Source: Shewanella algidipiscicola (GTDB taxonomy: Bacteria > Pseudomonadota > Gammaproteobacteria > Enterobacterales > Shewanellaceae). Taken from it: 64,000 nucleotides of DNA. The notes under the pieces are model-generated. The model did no database searches. It was not told the origin of the DNA and saw only the letters and a program-made list of their open reading frames with translations. Below, in pieces: positions 16,731 to 25,504 of this stretch (positions are counted from its first letter, which is position 1; each line of letters starts with the position of its first letter). The DNA lies in assembly GCF_003605125.1 (NCBI RefSeq), contig NZ_QPQT01000007.1, positions 62,001 to 126,000 on the forward strand. The letters are read 5' to 3'. A program made the translations under genes and the position numbers.

Positions 16731-19700
16731 ATGGCAGAGCAAGGCACTAAACCTTATCGGTTTACTATACGTGTCACCGTAGTGAGTATTTTTGTCTTTG
16801 CTACCCTATGTACTGCCTTGATTGCAATAGGATTACAATATTATTTTAGCGAACGTCTGGCGACAGAGTCGGCGCTTAAACTCTATAATAGCAGTGCCCG
16901 TAGTACCAGTGAACACTTGGCGTATTTGGATAGGAGTATCATAAATACAACCAAACTATTGGCGAGTTTCTCGTCGCTAGAAACGGATGAGGGATTGTCA
17001 GCCGAGGCGCTGAGTATCTTTTCCAAACTGATGCAAACCTCCCCTTTTATTTGTGCTATCTACATTGGGCTCGACGACGGTGATCTGTATGAGCTCATTA
17101 ATCTCAATACAAATGCTGCCGTGCGCGAACAGCTTAGTGCTGGCCACTTAGACCGCTGGGCCTTAATCAAGATCCACACTCATGCCAGTGGTGAGCGACG
17201 ACGTGAAATTGCTTATTTTGATGCCGAGTTTAATCTTAGGGTCAGCCATTTTGATGTCAGTGACTATGATGCGACTAATCGCCCTTGGTATATTAATGCA
17301 ACTGATAAGGAGGTCTATAAGACTGAGCCCTATCTATTTCAGACACTACAAGCACCAGGACTCACTTATTCTATTAAGTTACCAGGTAATGGTACCGTAT
17401 TGGGAGTCGACATTGCCCTATCTAGCCTAGAGGAACACTTAGTGCTACAAGGCCAGACTCACGGGCTGGATGGCGAGCAAGAGGTGTTTGTGTATAAAGC
17501 CACAGGTGAGCTTATCGCCTCTAATCAAGCTGCTGAAAACGAATTTAAACTCCCAGCAGGGCCACAATTAACACTTACGGATGAACAAAAAGCGTTTATT
17601 ACGCGCTCGCCAGTATTAAGAGCGTCGAATGAAACCGATTGGCCGCCGATAGACTTTGCTATTGCCGGAGAACCGCAAGGATACAGCATAGATATGCTTA
17701 ATCTGGTAGCTGCAATGACGGGGCTGCAGATTGAATATAGTAATGGTATTAGCTGGGCTGAGTTATTTGAGCAGTTTAAACGCGGTGAACTTGATCTATT
17801 GCATTCGGTGTTAAACAACGAACAAAATGAAAACTTAGGTTTATTTAGCCAACCCTTTTTACCCTTACCTTTTGCTATTGTCACTCGCCCCAATCATCAA
17901 GTGTTTAGCCGTATAGAACAGCTCGAAGGGCATAAGCTGGCGATTCCCCGTGGTTGGTCAGTTATTCCCATTATTCAGCGTTATTTTCCACAAATTGAGG
18001 TGGTTGAATACGACTCAACTCTAGCGGTTTTGCAAGCCGTAGCCCAAGGCGAGGTGTTTGCTGCATTAGATAACAGTGTGGTGCTGCACTATACCGCTAA
18101 GCTTTTCTTTATTGATGGTGTGCAGTTTCATGAGGATATTGATTTTGCCCCCGCGAATGTCAATCCCGGCTTGAGTATTGTCGTACATCCCAGTGATGAA
18201 GTATTACTGGAAATCATCAACTTAGCCTTGGCAAACATCACATCTGAGCAAGTTAGTGCATTAGAGCAAAAGTGGTTCGGTGATGGCATGGAGGCGTCAT
18301 CGAACCTGCAACAGGGGGCCGTTCCTTATAAGTTGTTAATAGATATAGCTAATAATCCGAGTGAACAGCAACAGCTCAAGCTTTATAGCATCAATGGTGA
18401 AGAGCGATATGTCTATGTGGCTCCCATGCATAACAGTCGCACCGAAACGGAATATTTTGCCATCGTGGTACCTAAGCTGGTCTTGCTATCGACTAGTCAA
18501 GAAAGGGTGAAAAAGTCGATTATGATCACCGGCATATGCATGTTGCTAGTGCTGCCATTATCTTGGTTATTTGCCTCACCGATCATTAATCCGATTAAAC
18601 AGTTAGCACTTGAAAACCTTAAGGTAAAAAATCGCCAATACAGTGAAGTCGCTAAGGTGAATTGTTATATCGTCGAGATTGATGAGTTGGCCGATTCAAT
18701 GGTAGATATGTCTGATTCGATTAGGCAGCACGAGCAGAATCAAAAGCAATTAATGGAATCATTTATCAAGCTTATCGCTCAGGCTATCGATGATAAATCC
18801 CCCTATACCGCCGGGCACTGTAACCGTGTACCCGAGCTTGGTTTGATGCTGGCGGATCAGGCCGTGGCGTCGCAACAGCCCCCCTTTGATACGTTTGAAT
18901 TTAATAATGAAGAAGAGCATACCGAGTTTAGAATGGCAGCCTGGTTGCATGACTGCGGCAAGATCACCACACCAGAGCATATTGTCGATAAAGGCAGTAA
19001 GTTGGAGGTGATCTACAACCGAATTCACGAGGTGCGTATGCGCTTTGAAGTGCTGTGGCGTGACGCCCAAATAAGCTACCATCAACAGTTGGCGCAACAA
19101 CCAGAGAACAGAGAACAACTGCAAGCCGAGTTAGCGCAAAAGTGGCAAACCCTTAACCAAGACTTTGAGTTTATTGCCAATGCTAACGTGGGTGGCGAGT
19201 TTATGGAGCAAGCCCATATCGATAGATTGCAGCAATTGGCTAAAATCACTTGGGTGCGCCATTTCGACGACAGGCTGGGGCTGTCGCCCATTGAAGAGCT
19301 CAATTATCCCAAGTCGCCAGAAGTGCTACCTGTGACAGAGTCGCTATTAAGTGATAAACCTCAGCATATTATTCGTCGCGATTTTCCGGTGCATTTCGAT
19401 AAAAAGTTTGGCATTAAGATGACGGTGCCAGAGCATCTGTATAACCAAGGTGAGCTGTACAACTTAGCCATTTCTCGAGGCACCTTAACCGCTGAAGATC
19501 GCTTTAAGATTAATGAACATATTACTAGCACCATTAAGATGCTAGAAAGTTTACCTTTTCCTCCCGAACTGGCGCGGGTGCCGCGTTATGCTTCGACTCA
19601 CCACGAAACACTTAAAGGCACTGGGTATCCGCGTAAGTTGACGGCTGAGCAGCTATCGACCCCAGAGCGTATTTTGGTGTTAGCCGATATTTTTGAAGCC

Positions 19701-19913
19701 TTAACCGCGGCCGATAGACCCTATAAAAAGGCCAAGCCCATTAGTGTGGCCATCGATATTTTGCATAAAATGGTCTTGGATGACCATGTCGACAGAGATC
19801 TGTTTGAGTTGTTTTTAACCAGTGGGGTTTATCTTGACTACGCAAATAAATTTCTCGACCCGAGTCAAATCGATACGGTGGATATTGAGCAGTACCTTAA
19901 TCGAACGGCGTGA
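16731..19913 (+). CDS. membrane sensor with Cache, nested BvgS-like solute-binding domain and HD-GYP phosphodiesterase
   Basis: Start ATG 16731 follows AAAAAGGA by 7 bp; 1060 residues. Order: membrane helix (about 9-32), periplasmic Cache domain first part (33-280), SBP_bac_3/BvgS-type domain (about 280-518; RASNETDWPPIDF, GYSIDMLNLVA, ELDLLHSV, LAIPRGW), Cache tail (YVYVAPM, FAIVVPK, about 545-590), second helix (about 597-620), HAMP-like linker, HD-GYP domain. HD is His740-Asp741 (WLHDCGK) and the GYP block is HHETLKGTGYP (957-967). HD-GYP enzymes hydrolyse cyclic di-GMP. The usual HHExxDG Asp is Lys here, and about 215 residues separate HD from HHE, much more than in typical members. Probably senses a small periplasmic ligand and adjusts cyclic di-GMP; activity is unproven. 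Confidence 0.82.
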   Translation: MAEQGTKPYRFTIRVTVVSIFVFATLCTALIAIGLQYYFSERLATESALKLYNSSARSTSEHLAYLDRSIINTTKLLASFSSLETDEGLSAEALSIFSKLMQTSPFICAIYIGLDDGDLYELINLNTNAAVREQLSAGHLDRWALIKIHTHASGERRREIAYFDAEFNLRVSHFDVSDYDATNRPWYINATDKEVYKTEPYLFQTLQAPGLTYSIKLPGNGTVLGVDIALSSLEEHLVLQGQTHGLDGEQEVFVYKATGELIASNQAAENEFKLPAGPQLTLTDEQKAFITRSPVLRASNETDWPPIDFAIAGEPQGYSIDMLNLVAAMTGLQIEYSNGISWAELFEQFKRGELDLLHSVLNNEQNENLGLFSQPFLPLPFAIVTRPNHQVFSRIEQLEGHKLAIPRGWSVIPIIQRYFPQIEVVEYDSTLAVLQAVAQGEVFAALDNSVVLHYTAKLFFIDGVQFHEDIDFAPANVNPGLSIVVHPSDEVLLEIINLALANITSEQVSALEQKWFGDGMEASSNLQQGAVPYKLLIDIANNPSEQQQLKLYSINGEERYVYVAPMHNSRTETEYFAIVVPKLVLLSTSQERVKKSIMITGICMLLVLPLSWLFASPIINPIKQLALENLKVKNRQYSEVAKVNCYIVEIDELADSMVDMSDSIRQHEQNQKQLMESFIKLIAQAIDDKSPYTAGHCNRVPELGLMLADQAVASQQPPFDTFEFNNEEEHTEFRMAAWLHDCGKITTPEHIVDKGSKLEVIYNRIHEVRMRFEVLWRDAQISYHQQLAQQPENREQLQAELAQKWQTLNQDFEFIANANVGGEFMEQAHIDRLQQLAKITWVRHFDDRLGLSPIEELNYPKSPEVLPVTESLLSDKPQHIIRRDFPVHFDKKFGIKMTVPEHLYNQGELYNLAISRGTLTAEDRFKINEHITSTIKMLESLPFPPELARVPRYASTHHETLKGTGYPRKLTAEQLSTPERILVLADIFEALTAADRPYKKAKPISVAIDILHKMVLDDHVDRDLFELFLTSGVYLDYANKFLDPSQIDTVDIEQYLNRTA

Positions 19914-19988
19914 TTATGGTTGGATGGAGAATTATGGTTGGGATAATCGGAGCAGAACAGCTGCTCACCGTGCACCTATGAGGCTAGA

Positions 19989-21359
19989 TTATTTGTCCGT
20001 TAAATTGGGCAGCAGTGAGTGCTCTAAATAATCGATGGGCTGCGCGCCTTGGACAAAACCATCGTCGGCCAGTATCCGCTTGAGTAAGGGTATATTAGTG
20101 TTAATCCCTTGGATAACCAGTTCATTTAAGGCAACACGCATACGGGTAATGGCGCAGTTGCGTGAGCTACCCCAAGTGATGAGCTTACCTATCATAGCAT
20201 CGTAATAGGGCGGCACCTGGTAACCTTGATAAAGATGCGAGTCCCAGCGAACCCCAAGGCCGCCAGGAAGGGTCAGTGCTGTGATGGTGCCGGGTGATGG
20301 GGTAAAGTTAACAGGATCTTCAGCGTTAATACGACACTCAATAGCATGCCCATGGCATTGTATTTGTGCTTGGCGCATGCCAAGAGGCTGATCTGCGGCG
20401 ATACGCAGCTGCTCGGCGACCAAGTCGAGATGGGTCACCATCTCTGTTACCGTATGCTCTACCTGCAAGCGGGTATTCATCTCCATAAAGAAAAATTCAC
20501 CCTCTTGGTAAAGAAACTCTATGGTGCCAACGCCCTCATAGCCTATGGCTTGGCAAGCCTTGATACAGCGTTGACCGATAGTATCGCGCTGCTCATCGGT
20601 TAACCCTAATGCCGGCGCTTCCTCTATCACCTTTTGCTGGGCACGTTGCATCGAGCAGTCGCGCTCGCCTAAAGACAGCGCATTGCCCTGCTTATCGCAT
20701 ATGACTTGCACCTCGATATGGCGCGGCTGGCTTAAGTATTTCTCTAGATAGACGCCGGCATTGCCAAACGTGGCTTCGGCCTCTCCTTGAGTTAAGACTA
20801 TGGTGCTTAGCAGCTCGCTGGCATCGTTAACGATGCGCATCCCTTTTCCGCCACCACCGGCGGTAGCTTTGACCATAACCGGATAGCCGATAGCGTCGGC
20901 CAGAGCCAAATTGGCGGACGCATCATCGCCCAACAGGCCATCAGAGCCGGGAATAGTCGGTAATCCTGCCGCTTTCATGGCGGCAATGGCGCTGACCTTA
21001 TCCCCCATTAGGCGGATAGTGTCACTGCGTGGGCCGATAAACACAAAGCCACTGGCGGTCACTTGCTCGGCAAAGGTGGCGCTTTCGGATAAGAAGCCAT
21101 AACCAGGGTGGATGGCATCGGCATGGGTGAGTGCGGCAGCGGCCAGTATTGCTTGACTGTTTAGATAACTTTGGCTCGATGGGGCGGCGCCAATACACAG
21201 GCTTTCATCGGCAAGGGTGACATGCAAGGCGCCTTTGTCGGCGCGTGAGTGAACACTCACTGTGGCGATACCAAAGTGCTGGCAGGCGCGGATGATCCTT
21301 ACGGCGATTTCGCCGCGATTGGCGATAAGCACTTTGTTAAACGGGCGCGATGCTGCCAT
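19989..21359 (-). CDS. accC: acetyl-CoA carboxylase biotin carboxylase subunit
   Basis: A 456-residue ATP-grasp enzyme that carboxylates the biotin on AccB, first step of malonyl-CoA formation. Visible: N-terminal [29 protein letters not shown], the glycine-rich ATP loop [11 protein letters not shown], and [13 protein letters not shown] with the catalytic Arg and Glu. Slightly longer than E. coli AccC (449) because of the N-terminal MAASRP and the tail. It follows accB by 8 bp in an aroQ-accB-accC operon, the usual gammaproteobacterial order. Confidence 0.97.
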   Translation of the reverse strand: MAASRPFNKVLIANRGEIAVRIIRACQHFGIATVSVHSRADKGALHVTLADESLCIGAAPSSQSYLNSQAILAAAALTHADAIHPGYGFLSESATFAEQVTASGFVFIGPRSDTIRLMGDKVSAIAAMKAAGLPTIPGSDGLLGDDASANLALADAIGYPVMVKATAGGGGKGMRIVNDASELLSTIVLTQGEAEATFGNAGVYLEKYLSQPRHIEVQVICDKQGNALSLGERDCSMQRAQQKVIEEAPALGLTDEQRDTIGQRCIKACQAIGYEGVGTIEFLYQEGEFFFMEMNTRLQVEHTVTEMVTHLDLVAEQLRIAADQPLGMRQAQIQCHGHAIECRINAEDPVNFTPSPGTITALTLPGGLGVRWDSHLYQGYQVPPYYDAMIGKLITWGSSRNCAITRMRVALNELVIQGINTNIPLLKRILADDGFVQGAQPIDYLEHSLLPNLTDK

Positions 21360-21367
21360 GGCAGAGC

Positions 21368-21811
21368 TTACTCGATAACCATTAAGGGTTGATCAAACTC
21401 AACGGCGTCACCGCTGTTGCATAAAATCGCCTTCACTACGCCAGCATGTTGGGCTTGTATTTGGTTCATCATTTTCATTGCCTCAATAATGCAGACGGCA
21501 TCACCTTGCTCGACCCTTTGCCCCACTTTGACTAAAGGCTTGGCGTCTGGCGAAGGCGATAAATAGAAGGTGCCCACCATAGGGGACACCAGCAGATCTT
21601 CCTCGGCATAGTCGAGTGGCTTAGTCGACTCTGGGTTGGTTGTATCTTCTTTGTCGTCGGTGGTTTGGCCAAATGCTTTGGCCGCTACGGTATTGGTGTA
21701 GCTCAGATCGCGGCAGATACGAATCGACTCTTCGGCATTTTTAATTTCCAGCTCCGAGATATCAGAGGCTTGCACTAGGGCGATCAGTTTTTTAATTTTA
21801 CGAATATCCAT
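21368..21811 (-). CDS. accB: acetyl-CoA carboxylase biotin carboxyl carrier protein
   Basis: A 147-residue BCCP. N-terminal [14 protein letters not shown], an acidic/Thr-rich linker (about 50-70), and the biotinyl domain with Lys113 in EAMKMMNQI as biotin site. The thumb segment [19 protein letters not shown], typical of AccB, is intact. It lies 18 bp after aroQ and 8 bp before accC. Confidence 0.97.
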   Translation of the reverse strand: MDIRKIKKLIALVQASDISELEIKNAEESIRICRDLSYTNTVAAKAFGQTTDDKEDTTNPESTKPLDYAEEDLLVSPMVGTFYLSPSPDAKPLVKVGQRVEQGDAVCIIEAMKMMNQIQAQHAGVVKAILCNSGDAVEFDQPLMVIE

Positions 21812-21829
21812 AGGCTTGTCTCTTGAGTA

Positions 21830-22276
21830 TTAGTGAGCTGCTTTGATACGGCTGATGGCCGAGCGCAGTGCAAATTGATAACCCATTTCACCCAAGCCAC
21901 AGATCACCCCAACGGCTTTGTCTGAAAAGTAGGAGTGATGTCGAAACGGTTCGCGGGCATGCACATTCGACAGGTGCACCTCGATAAAGGGGATAGCCAC
22001 TCCCAGTAGTGCGTCTCTAAGTGCGACACTGGTGTGGGTAAAGGCCGCCGGATTGATAATAATGAACTGGGCATCGCTGGCATGAATGGCATCGATCAGT
22101 TCATGTTCGGCATTGGATTGAATATGTTGCAGTTGCACCGCTTCTGCTTGGGCCATTTGGGTCAACTGTTCGACAATCTGGCTTAAAGTGTGATGACCAT
22201 AATGGCCGGGTTCTCGACGACCTAATAGGTTTAGATTAGGGCCATTGACTAACAATATTTTCGCCTGATTACTCAT
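21830..22276 (-). CDS. aroQ: type II 3-dehydroquinate dehydratase
   Basis: Third step of the shikimate pathway: dehydrates 3-dehydroquinate to 3-dehydroshikimate; type II enzymes are small dodecamers. The ATG at 22276 gives 148 residues with the family N-terminus [21 protein letters not shown] (active-site Arg and Tyr). [13 protein letters not shown] and [18 protein letters not shown] are also conserved. The frame extends 25 codons upstream but that part has no family match, and AAAGGT precedes the chosen ATG. First gene of aroQ-accB-accC. Confidence 0.97.
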   Translation of the reverse strand: MSNQAKILLVNGPNLNLLGRREPGHYGHHTLSQIVEQLTQMAQAEAVQLQHIQSNAEHELIDAIHASDAQFIIINPAAFTHTSVALRDALLGVAIPFIEVHLSNVHAREPFRHHSYFSDKAVGVICGLGEMGYQFALRSAISRIKAAH

Positions 22277-22620
22277 GCAACATACCTTTAGGAGTGAGCC
22301 GCAGCGCGGCGCGCAGATGCTCATTTTTAATAGATAACTGCAAGTTAGCATAATTTAGCGCTATTTTGTCGCCGCAATTTAAATTTCATCATCAGCCTGC
22401 GTAGAGGCCGATGTTTGCATCAAGCATTATCGCCTATGCTGCGACAAAGAGTGGCGGTTACTGCTATTGGTGTGGAGGGGGAACCCTTATCGACCCCTTA
22501 TTTAGTCGAGGCGAACAACGAGGCTGGCAATGATTCGTGATTAACAGATAAGACAGAGAAACGATGGGTTTCTCTGTCTTAGGTATTTGGTGCGTCGGCT
22601 AAATATAGCGCCGTGCTATG
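22277..22620. promoter_or_regulatory. aroQ upstream region and TonB-receptor downstream hairpin
   Basis: A 344-bp gap. The right half contains a perfect 13-bp stem (22550-22562 with 22568-22580, 5-nt loop) lying about 40 bp past the stop of the minus-strand TonB receptor; it has no strong T-run but is the likely transcript end. No gene-like frame was seen in the remainder, which must hold the aroQ promoter. Confidence 0.5.
22550..22580 (-). terminator. long perfect hairpin after TonB receptor
   Basis: Thirteen perfectly paired bases, AAGACAGAGAAAC with its complement, loop of 5. The sequence after it on the minus strand is ATCTGTTAATC, a weak T-run. Confidence 0.55.
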
Positions 22621-24537
22621 TTAAAAAAAGTATTTATATTGCAGCTGCAATGTGCGCGGTGCGCCCATGGTTTCAATGGGGTATTCTGCTCGGTGGCCGT
22701 GTTTAAAAATACTCTGCGGCACTTCGCTATCAAATAGGTTGTCAATGGTGAGCTGCAATTGCTGGTTTTGTTTGGCTGATAACCAGGTTTGCAGGCCAAT
22801 ATTGGTAAGCATATAGTCACCGGCAGTGAGGCCATAATCTAAGAACTCTCCGACATATTGGCCGCTCACCCAGAGTGTCACATCATCGTTCATCTCGTAG
22901 TTTAGCTTGGCAAAACCTGTGTATTTGGGGACTCGCTCAATTTGCTGGCCATTATCTTTGCGCTCGGCATGGGCATAGCCAGCGCTGAGTTCCATTAACC
23001 ATTTCGCTGAAAAGGCTTTGACCAAGTGAATATCTATCCCATAGCTTTCGACACGGCCATTAAGGTTGCTGTAGGTAAACTGGGTGTCACTGAGCGCGCG
23101 TTGCTCTATGAGGTTATCAATATTACGCCAAAAACTATCGACGGTTAATGAGATATCACCTTGATAATTAAACCCAATATTAATACTTTCACTGGTTTCT
23201 GCTACTAAGTCAGGATTACCCAAGGTACCCAGCTGTTGATAGAGTTCTGAAGCGGTTGGCTGGCGATAACCATTGCCAAGATTGGCCTTCAGTTGTAATT
23301 GTGACGTTATATCGTGAGTTAACGCGATACTGCCAACCCAGATAGATTCGTCATTGACCAGTTTATTGACTCGTGCTCCCAGTGATAGCTGGGTATCGGG
23401 CAGGCTGCTTAGCTTAGGTTGGTATTGACTAAATAGTGCATAAGTACGGTCAGTTGGCGTGGTGAAGTGCATGACCTCGTCAGCGCCTTCAAATTGTTCA
23501 TACTGGCCTCCCAAAATCCACTGACTCCCAGCTTGAGTGTGATAGTTAGCGGAGACGAGCGCGCCATAATCTTTAAAGCCCCAATATTGATCCCAGTAGG
23601 GCACATCGACCTTGCCGTCAGCCTCTTTGGTGATTTCACTATAGTGAGAGTCCCAGTGTTGGTAGCTTAACTTGGTTTGTAATAGCAATTGGTCTGACAC
23701 TTGGAGTTGCCAATCGGCATAGGCGAGCGTCTGTTTGCGATCATTTTCACTCAAAATAGCGTTGTAAGCTAAAGGACGTTCGAGTAAGCCGTCATTATAT
23801 TGCGCAAAAATAGTCAGTTGCTGGGCATCGCTGATGGACCATTTAATTTTTGCATTGAGGTTATTCATACGATAACCCCGCTCTTTGTCTAAGGCTGCCG
23901 TTGGTGAGTATTCCTCATCGGGCCAAAGTGCGTAGCCTTCTGATTGGCTTGAACTGGCGGCTAAGCTAATTTGGAGATCATTGATTTCGCTGCTGACGAA
24001 CGCTGATAGATCATAACTGGGCAGCGTATCAGCCACTAAGCTAACTTCACCGCGATCATCATGTTGATAGCTTTTGGTGATGATGTTGATGATCCCCGCA
24101 ATGGCTTCCGAGCCGTGGATCACGCTTTGGGCACCTTTAATCACTTCGATGCGCTCAATTATCATGGGGTTAATACTGTCGGTATAGGTTGAGCCATAAA
24201 GCCGATTATTGAGTCGATTACCGTCAAGTAACCAGAGGATGTCTTGCGGGCGACTGCCTTGCAATGCATAGTCGGTATCGGTATGGCGACCCGCTCGGCC
24301 GTTAGCGAATAAACCCGGTACAAACTGGCTGAGGACCTTGTTGATATCGACCGCCCCAGCGGCTTGGATCATCTCACTACTGATAATGGTGACATCGCTA
24401 CCCAGGGTAACATTTTGGTAGGTGCCGTCATCTTGATATTGCACACCGTGAACGGTGATTTTTTCGATATCATCAGCGAAAGCGGCGTTGTTTACAGCTA
24501 ATAACGTTAAAGCTAATCCCCATGTTTTCAAATACAT
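22621..24537 (-). CDS. TonB-dependent outer-membrane receptor, probably for nickel (chelate) uptake
   Basis: A 638-residue receptor: signal peptide (MYLKTWGLALTLLAVNNAAFA), TonB box region (DDIEKITVHG), plug domain (about 40-150; ALQGSRPQDILWLLDGNRLN, ERIEVIKGAQSVIHGSEAIAGIINIITK) and a 22-strand type barrel ending QLQYKYFF with terminal Phe. The plug resembles BtuB-like receptors, but no corrinoid gene is nearby. It faces nikR and the nikABCDE operon, and its upstream region carries a 30-bp sequence matching the nikA promoter site at 23 of 30 positions. The inference is a nickel or nickel-complex receptor under NikR control; the substrate itself cannot be read from sequence. Confidence 0.8.
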   Translation of the reverse strand: MYLKTWGLALTLLAVNNAAFADDIEKITVHGVQYQDDGTYQNVTLGSDVTIISSEMIQAAGAVDINKVLSQFVPGLFANGRAGRHTDTDYALQGSRPQDILWLLDGNRLNNRLYGSTYTDSINPMIIERIEVIKGAQSVIHGSEAIAGIINIITKSYQHDDRGEVSLVADTLPSYDLSAFVSSEINDLQISLAASSSQSEGYALWPDEEYSPTAALDKERGYRMNNLNAKIKWSISDAQQLTIFAQYNDGLLERPLAYNAILSENDRKQTLAYADWQLQVSDQLLLQTKLSYQHWDSHYSEITKEADGKVDVPYWDQYWGFKDYGALVSANYHTQAGSQWILGGQYEQFEGADEVMHFTTPTDRTYALFSQYQPKLSSLPDTQLSLGARVNKLVNDESIWVGSIALTHDITSQLQLKANLGNGYRQPTASELYQQLGTLGNPDLVAETSESINIGFNYQGDISLTVDSFWRNIDNLIEQRALSDTQFTYSNLNGRVESYGIDIHLVKAFSAKWLMELSAGYAHAERKDNGQQIERVPKYTGFAKLNYEMNDDVTLWVSGQYVGEFLDYGLTAGDYMLTNIGLQTWLSAKQNQQLQLTIDNLFDSEVPQSIFKHGHRAEYPIETMGAPRTLQLQYKYFF

Positions 24538-24648
24538 TACTCATTCCTTTTGGGTACGCGGTTATGTTTTTGTGACCTAAGTTAACGGTGTGTATTATAT
24601 GTTTGAGCGGGGATAATTTTGCGAGCTAGATCAATTATATCGGCGATA

Positions 24649-24675
24649 GTATGAAAAATATTATAAAAGTATTAC
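24649..24675. promoter_or_regulatory. putative NikR operator before the TonB receptor
   Basis: GTATGA-N15-TATTAC, half sites of form GTAnnA/TnnTAC. E. coli NikR binds GTATGA-N16-TCATAC. The same arrangement occurs before nikA (25465-25491); aligned over 30 bp the two agree at 23 positions, including an internal AATATT. It lies about 110 bp upstream of the receptor start. Confidence 0.6.
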
Positions 24676-24848
24676 TCGTTCGATATGAATATCGCTGGCA
24701 ATATAATGTACTTAATTAAATGGCTGAATCATTTATTAATGAGTGAAAAGGGATTGATATTAAGCTTGAATATGCTTGATGAATTATTATCGCCAGCCGC
24801 TGGCTAAGCTTGGTCGATGGGCATTAAAGGTGGGTTATATTAGTCATA

Positions 24849-24872
24849 CTTAGCCATTTAAGAATGGCTAAG
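24849..24872. repeat. perfect 10-bp inverted repeat with 4-nt loop
   Basis: CTTAGCCATT-TAAG-AATGGCTAAG, 46 bp past the nikR stop. No T-run on either strand, so it may be a weak transcript end or a processing stop. Confidence 0.5.
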
Positions 24873-24917
24873 GTATTAATGGGGGAATGTAATACTTTAG
24901 GCTTAATATAAGGCGAG

Positions 24918-25328
24918 TTAAACGATACCCGTGCGGCTTAAGCGTGCCACCTTGACGCCTTTAAGCACTGCGATTCGATTCACTATGCTGTTGAGTTCAC
25001 TGGCTTGCCCTTTGATAATAATGGTTTCTAGGCAGTTATGGTGGTCAATATGAACATGAGTACTACATAAAACATGAATTAAATTATTGTGCTGTATCTC
25101 AAGCAGTTTTTCAGTTAATCCTCTTTGGTGATGATCAAATACCAGCGTGAGCACGCCCACGACATCTTCTTTGCTACTATTCCACTGTTTATCAACCAGC
25201 CTATCGCGAAATAGATCTCTTATATATTCAGAACGAGAAAGATATCCGCGCTCTAATTGATCTTCTTCAATCTCTTCAAATTGAGATTTAGGCATGGAAA
25301 CGGTAAAGCGGATCGTGTCGTTAGGCAT
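24918..25328 (-). CDS. nikR: nickel-responsive ribbon-helix-helix regulator NikR
   Basis: A 136-residue repressor of nickel uptake. The N-terminal ribbon-helix-helix (IRFTVSMPKSQFEEIEEDQLERGYLSRSEYIRDLFRD split about 5-42) binds DNA. The C-terminal ACT-like domain carries the nickel site: the His before THVHIDHHNCLE, then His-Val-His and Cys in that block, matching the E. coli ligands His76, His87, His89 and Cys95. Divergent from nikA across a 176-bp gap holding a NikR-like dyad. With nickel bound it would shut down nikABCDE and probably the TonB receptor. Confidence 0.93.
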   Translation of the reverse strand: MPNDTIRFTVSMPKSQFEEIEEDQLERGYLSRSEYIRDLFRDRLVDKQWNSSKEDVVGVLTLVFDHHQRGLTEKLLEIQHNNLIHVLCSTHVHIDHHNCLETIIIKGQASELNSIVNRIAVLKGVKVARLSRTGIV

Positions 25329-25464
25329 AAGTTAAATTCTATAAAGCTTAATTACTGTGAGTATCCTACAGATATAAAAAGGATGCAAAAATATAAAATT
25401 GATCTAAGTCAACGATAGTATTAAAGATCTGTTTTTAGGATGATTTTTAGGCAAACACCCGCTA

Positions 25465-25491
25465 GTATGACGAATATTTCAATAGTGTTAC
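25465..25491. promoter_or_regulatory. putative NikR operator before nikA
   Basis: GTATGA-N15-TGTTAC, ending 13 bp before the nikA ATG, well placed for repression. Nearly the same sequence stands before the TonB receptor (24649). Confidence 0.6.
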
Positions 25492-25504
25492 GCGCTTGGG
25501 CTGA

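Larger units (their letters stand above)
24538..24917. promoter_or_regulatory. TonB-receptor promoter region and nikR downstream region
   Basis: A 380-bp AT-rich gap between the receptor start and the nikR stop, both on the minus strand. It contains the NikR-like dyad at 24649-24675 and a perfect 10-bp hairpin at 24849-24872. No open frame with a plausible ribosome site was found. Confidence 0.55.

Noticed and set aside
24849..24872. Classic terminator of nikR
   Set aside because: The stem is perfect, but no T-run follows on the minus strand; kept only as an inverted repeat.
24538..24917. Cobalamin riboswitch before the BtuB-like TonB receptor
   Set aside because: No B12-box-like sequence was seen; a NikR-like dyad explains the region better.
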